From a virus, in the IMG/VR virus record IMGVR_UViG_3300032294_002231, positions 1-33,970 of that record: a stretch of DNA of 33,970 bases. One strand, 5' to 3'. Positions within the stretch are counted from its first letter, which is position 1, and every line of letters begins with the position of its first letter. Both the position numbers and the translations under genes were made by a program. Shown piece by piece: positions 31,635 to 33,970 of this stretch. A model generated the notes under the pieces. It saw only the letters and a program-made list of their open reading frames with translations, was not told the origin of the DNA and ran no database searches.

Positions 31635-31662
31635 AAAAAAGGGAAGCCATTTCTGACCTCCC
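31635..31662 (-). terminator. Intrinsic terminator of the structured RNA
   Basis: On the minus strand GGGAGGTC (from 31662) pairs with GGCTTCCC (to 31641) across the loop AGAAAT, including two G-T pairs, followed by TTTTTT (31640-31635). It ends the region of unidentified RNA structure on the minus strand and lies only 3 bases before the tRNA-Met gene. Confidence 0.85.
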
Positions 31663-31950
31663 TATAAATTGATGGGAGTAACGATTACCCACAATCCATG
31701 GACAGACCCCTTTTCACCCATAGTCCACAAAGATGATCAGTCTAAGTGTTAAGACTAGCTGGATTGTATACCAGCAACGCCTGCGGAGATCGTGTCAATT
31801 ATCTTCGGCATATCCAGAGCACTTTCAGGTTGCGCATTCTACCCTTAGTGGTGGTGGTTTTAACTCATCTGTCTGTGAAACCCAACTCAATAGCTTTTCA
31901 GCCATCTTATCAGTGCCTTAATCCCTCTCAAGGATTTATTCGGCCACATT
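31641..31950 (-). ncRNA. Unidentified structured RNA, about 310 nt
   Basis: There is no convincing gene in this 310-base stretch, but on the minus strand it is GC-richer than its surroundings and rich in hairpins: AATCC/GGATT near 31925, GCTGG-(8)-CCAGC near 31765, AGTCT-(8)-AGACT near 31745, TGGAC/GTCCA near 31710, GGGTAA-TCG-TTACTCCC near 31685, and the terminator at the end. I see no RNase P core (no GAGGAAAGTCC), no tRNA parts and no intron-type exon context. Conserved phage RNAs such as GOLLD are a candidate class, but I cannot match it. Short plus-strand frames over it are probably chance. Confidence 0.65.
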
Positions 31951-31962
31951 TTTAAATAACTT

Positions 31963-32361
31963 CTATTGGCAGTTTTCTACTTTACTAACTTGACCATTTT
32001 GATCAATAGTTAAAGCATATTTTTTCTCTCCTCCAGACCCTTTCCAATTTACAGCCCATATAACACCTTTGCCATCAAAAACTTTTTGTAAAGAAGAATC
32101 TAAAAATAATTTTGTTCCTACTGTTGGAAAGTTGTCAGAATACATTGAATAGATCTCTGATGGTGTAGATGCTCCGCATACGCTTTGAGCGCTTTGTGCT
32201 GGGGTATTTGATCTTTCATTTTTTACAAAAACTGGTTTAGATGCTAGATCTGTTGAGTCTTTTACAATAGTTATTTGCTCCTGCGTATTTCTTTGATTCG
32301 GAGAATCACAAGATATAAAAAACATAATTGATACTAAACTCGCTAATAATACTTTTTTCAT
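31963..32361 (-). CDS. Lipoprotein, 132 aa
   Basis: The N-terminus MKKVLLASLVSIMFFISCDS is a signal peptide with a lipobox ending ISC, so the mature protein is lipid-anchored at Cys 19. The rest is soluble with a beta-rich C-terminal half (WKGSGGEKKYALTIDQNG) and Ser/Thr-rich middle. I recognise no family. A surface or periplasmic role such as superinfection exclusion or lysogenic conversion would fit a phage lipoprotein. The gene lies between the tmRNA and the structured RNA. Confidence 0.75.
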   Translation of the reverse strand: MKKVLLASLVSIMFFISCDSPNQRNTQEQITIVKDSTDLASKPVFVKNERSNTPAQSAQSVCGASTPSEIYSMYSDNFPTVGTKLFLDSSLQKVFDGKGVIWAVNWKGSGGEKKYALTIDQNGQVSKVENCQ

Positions 32362-32387
32362 ATTTTTTGTTTTTTTTTAATTTTTAG

Positions 32388-32773
32388 TGGAGATAGTGGG
32401 ATTCGAACCCACGTCTCCGAAAGAGACAATAATACTAACGTCTCACATGCTTAGTACTGCTTGCGCTGCACCGTAAGGGCTGACTTGTTATGGTCGGATC
32501 CACCACTTGATTTTATGACTATCAAGAAAACTAATCCACAGTCCTTATTTAACGAGTCGATCGTGAATACTCGGAGTAGTTCTGTTCCTAGGTTACTCAC
32601 CCGAGTTTGACTAGGCAGCTACTGCGTAGTCAGCACCAACGAAAGACATTGCGTCTTCGAAAGTGAAAGAAGATAATTCTTCAGCGTTTATTGTTTAGTA
32701 TCTTCTAAGGCAGTATACTCAAATGCCTGCATGTAGTATTACCTCAACATTCGGATCGATACCGGTTATCCCC
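32388..32773 (-). ncRNA. ssrA: tmRNA (ssrA), 386 nt
   Basis: The ends form a tRNA-like domain: GGGGATA at 32773 pairs with TATCTCC at 32389-32395 (discriminator A), with a T-arm CGTGGG/CCCACT region carrying TTCGAAT just inside. The tag frame runs from about 32685 (GCT) to the TAG at 32611-32613: it starts AEELSSFTFE and ends GADYAVAA, 24 residues in all. The -VAA end is the usual protease-recognition end. The tag is unusually long against the 8-12 residues common in bacteria. tmRNA rescues stalled ribosomes; a phage copy could do so with its own tag. It is not the 3' half of a host gene. Confidence 0.9.
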
Positions 32774-32786
32774 ATATTTTAAAGAT

Positions 32787-32999
32787 CTATGTAGTATAGT
32801 CTACTACAGATTGTTCTTCATAAACAGTTTCATCGCTTGTAATAAGAGGAACAAATCTATTAGAGTTAAATGATGTATATCCTTCTGGAACAGCAACCTC
32901 TTCTAATAAAAAGTTATTACCTATAGTTACTTGAGCTACAGTATAAACTTCACCTTCAGTAAGCACATCTTCATATCCATTTATACAGAGAACTTTCAT
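32787..32999 (-). CDS. Small phage protein, 70 aa (SH3-like)
   Basis: Starts MKVLCINGYEDVLTEGEVYT, a pattern KVxCIN...LTEGxVYxV...  followed by a beta-rich middle and SNRFVPL, which I recognise from small phage proteins likely to form an SH3-like barrel. The end is acidic (ETVYEEQSVVDYTT). The function of that group is unknown to me. The gene follows the structured 5' region and sits just upstream of the tmRNA. Confidence 0.65.
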   Translation of the reverse strand: MKVLCINGYEDVLTEGEVYTVAQVTIGNNFLLEEVAVPEGYTSFNSNRFVPLITSDETVYEEQSVVDYTT

Positions 33000-33006
33000 A
33001 TAATAA

Positions 33007-33073
33007 GTATTTGATTTTATGTAAAAAGACGTTTCAACGGTAGTCGTTCCGAGCGTTTCCCTCGACAGCCCAT
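33007..33073 (-). other. GC-rich structured leader
   Basis: Between the lipoprotein stop at 33079 and the ATG at 32999 the minus strand reads a GC-rich stretch with hairpin CGAG-GGAAACG-CTCG and a second stem AACG/CGTT, then a T-run (TTTTT). This is unlike the AT-rich gaps elsewhere. It may be an attenuator, a riboswitch-like leader or a terminator; no known class was recognised. Confidence 0.45.
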
Positions 33074-33078
33074 AGTAA

Positions 33079-33285
33079 TTACTTTACTGGAATCTCATGT
33101 GCAGATTGACCAGCACCTACTGCATCATTTAATTGAGCAGAATCAGTTACTACATTTACAGAGTCAACTGGAGCTGCTACTGAATCTACAGGAGCTACAA
33201 GTGAATCAGTGGCAGGAGTCTCACCAGAACCACCACAAGAGGCAAGCATAACAAGCATTGCCATAGCGATAACCATCTTTTTCAT
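33079..33285 (-). CDS. Small acidic lipoprotein, 68 aa
   Basis: The signal peptide MKKMVIAMAMLVMLASCGGS ends with lipobox LASC, lipidation at Cys 17. The mature part is short, acidic and repetitive (APVDSVAAPVDSV), typical of low-complexity surface lipoproteins in Bacteroidota. The TATATTTG element at 33311-33318 lies about 25 bases upstream, a good Bacteroidota -7 box. Function unknown; a host-surface moron or remnant is possible. Confidence 0.7.
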   Translation of the reverse strand: MKKMVIAMAMLVMLASCGGSGETPATDSLVAPVDSVAAPVDSVNVVTDSAQLNDAVGAGQSAHEIPVK

Positions 33286-33310
33286 TTTTCTATTTTGATT
33301 TGTTTCAATA

Positions 33311-33360
33311 CAAATATAAGATAGATTTGTTTATTGGATATAGTTAATCTTTATAGTGGG
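33311..33360 (-). promoter_or_regulatory. Promoter of the small lipoprotein gene
   Basis: Read on the minus strand, TATATTTG (33311-33318) fits the Bacteroidota -7 consensus TAnnTTTG. No exact -33 TTTG is seen at the usual distance. Further upstream (about 33334-33360) is the CCACTnTAAAGATnnAnTATATC pattern shared with the region near 30885-30911. Confidence 0.5.
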
Positions 33361-33379
33361 ACACTTTTTTTATTGTCCC
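33358..33379. terminator. Hairpin overlapping the stop of the surface protein gene
   Basis: GGGACA (33358-33363) pairs with TGTCCC (33374-33379), and the loop is mostly T on the plus strand (A on the minus). It overlaps the TAA of the gene ending at 33370. No T-run follows on the minus strand, so it is at best a weak terminator or an mRNA 3' end stabiliser. Confidence 0.35.
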
Positions 33380-33970
33380 TTACTAGGAAATTTAGTCCAA
33401 CCATTGATCCAAGTAGGCATGGCTAATTCAGGAATAATAACATCAATCTCTTTATTACCTTTTCCTAAAGCTAAAGTCTTTAATTGATCATTAGTTAGGA
33501 TTGTAGTTGCTTTACTAATGAAATTTAAAGTTGGATTAAATGCACCTACTGAATTGTTTTCAAATATAGATACACCATCTTTTACTGCTTGAGCTGTTTC
33601 ATTACTTTCTAAGCTAAGTCCACCTTTCATCCAACCGTAGATAACACTATTCTTTACTGTAAATTGTGTAGCTCTTCTAAATCTTAAACCTAGATTGTGG
33701 TTAGCTAATGCGGTTTGATTATTAGGTCCAACTAATACCATTCCAATTAATTTAGGATGTGTAAATGGTTGTGCCAATGAGCCCACACCATCATTATCAC
33801 ATTCTACACCATTACCAGCATCACCATTGTCTACAAATTGAGGATCGCGTTTTGCAATACCATTTGTTACAGTTCCAGTGTAACCAAAATCAAAGTCAAA
33901 GTCATCATCTGCTGTAGCATACGCATAAAGATTTTTTGGAGATACAGTGCCACCAAAGAATTCAAATGCA
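33370..33970 (-). CDS. Surface protein of a Bacteroidota family, C-terminal part (partial)
   Basis: The frame is open from the window end to the TAA at 33370-33372, about 200 codons visible. It reads FEFFGGTVSPKNLYAYATAD, then DFDFDFGYTGTVTNGIAKRD, VECDNDGVGSLAQPFTHPKL and GLRFRRATQFTVKNSVIYGW. From memory this matches a family of Bacteroidota surface lipoproteins with right-handed beta-helix character; no search was done. The visible part lacks the N-terminal signal. It may be a host-derived moron, an adhesin or a virion protein. Confidence 0.6.
   Translation of the reverse strand, partial: AFEFFGGTVSPKNLYAYATADDDFDFDFGYTGTVTNGIAKRDPQFVDNGDAGNGVECDNDGVGSLAQPFTHPKLIGMVLVGPNNQTALANHNLGLRFRRATQFTVKNSVIYGWMKGGLSLESNETAQAVKDGVSIFENNSVGAFNPTLNFISKATTILTNDQLKTLALGKGNKEIDVIIPELAMPTWINGWTKFPSKGQ

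Noticed and set aside
31641-31950. RNase P RNA or group I intron
   Set aside because: No RNase P core sequence (GAGGAAAGTCC) and no flanking exon halves were found; base-paired core elements of group I introns could not be aligned.
31733-31955. Two overlapping plus-strand frames of 62 and 69 codons
   Set aside because: They lie over the strongly structured minus-strand RNA, have no start context like their neighbours and no recognisable motif.

Overview
The window looks like a segment of a large, AT-rich tailed-phage genome infecting a member of the Bacteroidota, probably an aquatic host. The phage assignment rests on tightly packed, overlapping small genes almost all on the minus strand, a small Pam3-gp28-like holin, tRNA genes, a tmRNA gene, a PD-(D/E)XK nuclease, HExxH and zinc-ribbon mini-proteins, and several small proteins that resemble T4-like marine phage proteins (from memory, not searched). 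The Bacteroidota assignment rests on the almost complete lack of Shine-Dalgarno sequences, short lipoproteins with typical lipoboxes, a TAnnTTTG-like -7 element, and the C-terminal part of a surface protein of a type I associate with Bacteroidota. No replication, capsid or tail structural genes are recognisable here.

Layout. (1) 1-9300: about twenty-five small genes, mostly unrecognised. Named ones are a calcineurin-like phosphoesterase, two adjacent HExxH proteins, a SWIM zinc-finger protein and an HTH plus zinc-ribbon/HNH-like protein. Two genes (starts 4003 and 7283) sit behind duplicated control regions, each with a 25-nt identical block and three TTGA-type dyads spaced about 25 bp. (2) 9319-24856: a nearly gap-free cassette of sugar genes: glycosyltransferases, NAD(P)-dependent sugar epimerases/dehydratases, a nucleotidyltransferase, methyltransferases, an RfbH-type 3-dehydratase and a split thiamine-diphosphate (ThDP) E1-like pair. 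(3) 24862-30357: two GT-B glycosyltransferases, a ribbon-helix-helix protein, a Cas4/RecB-like nuclease and zinc-ribbon mini-proteins. (4) 30372-33970: an RNA-rich region with tRNA-Leu(UAA), an odd 157-nt tRNA-like gene, the only plus-strand gene (holin), tRNA-Met(CAU), an unidentified structured RNA with its own terminator, a tmRNA, two lipoproteins and the partial surface protein.

How the genes may work together. The cassette can plausibly build an unusual nucleotide sugar and transfer it. The RfbH-like enzyme (catalytic Lys replaced by His, Cys-x-Cys pairs present) points to a 3,6-dideoxyhexose. The E1-alpha/E1-beta-like pair suggests addition of a two-carbon branch to a keto sugar, as in yersiniose or avilamycin-type chemistry (inference). 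Tandem and single methyltransferases and about ten glycosyltransferases could finish a glycan on the virion or on the host surface. The RNA block (tRNAs, tmRNA) suggests that the phage supplements host translation and ribosome rescue.
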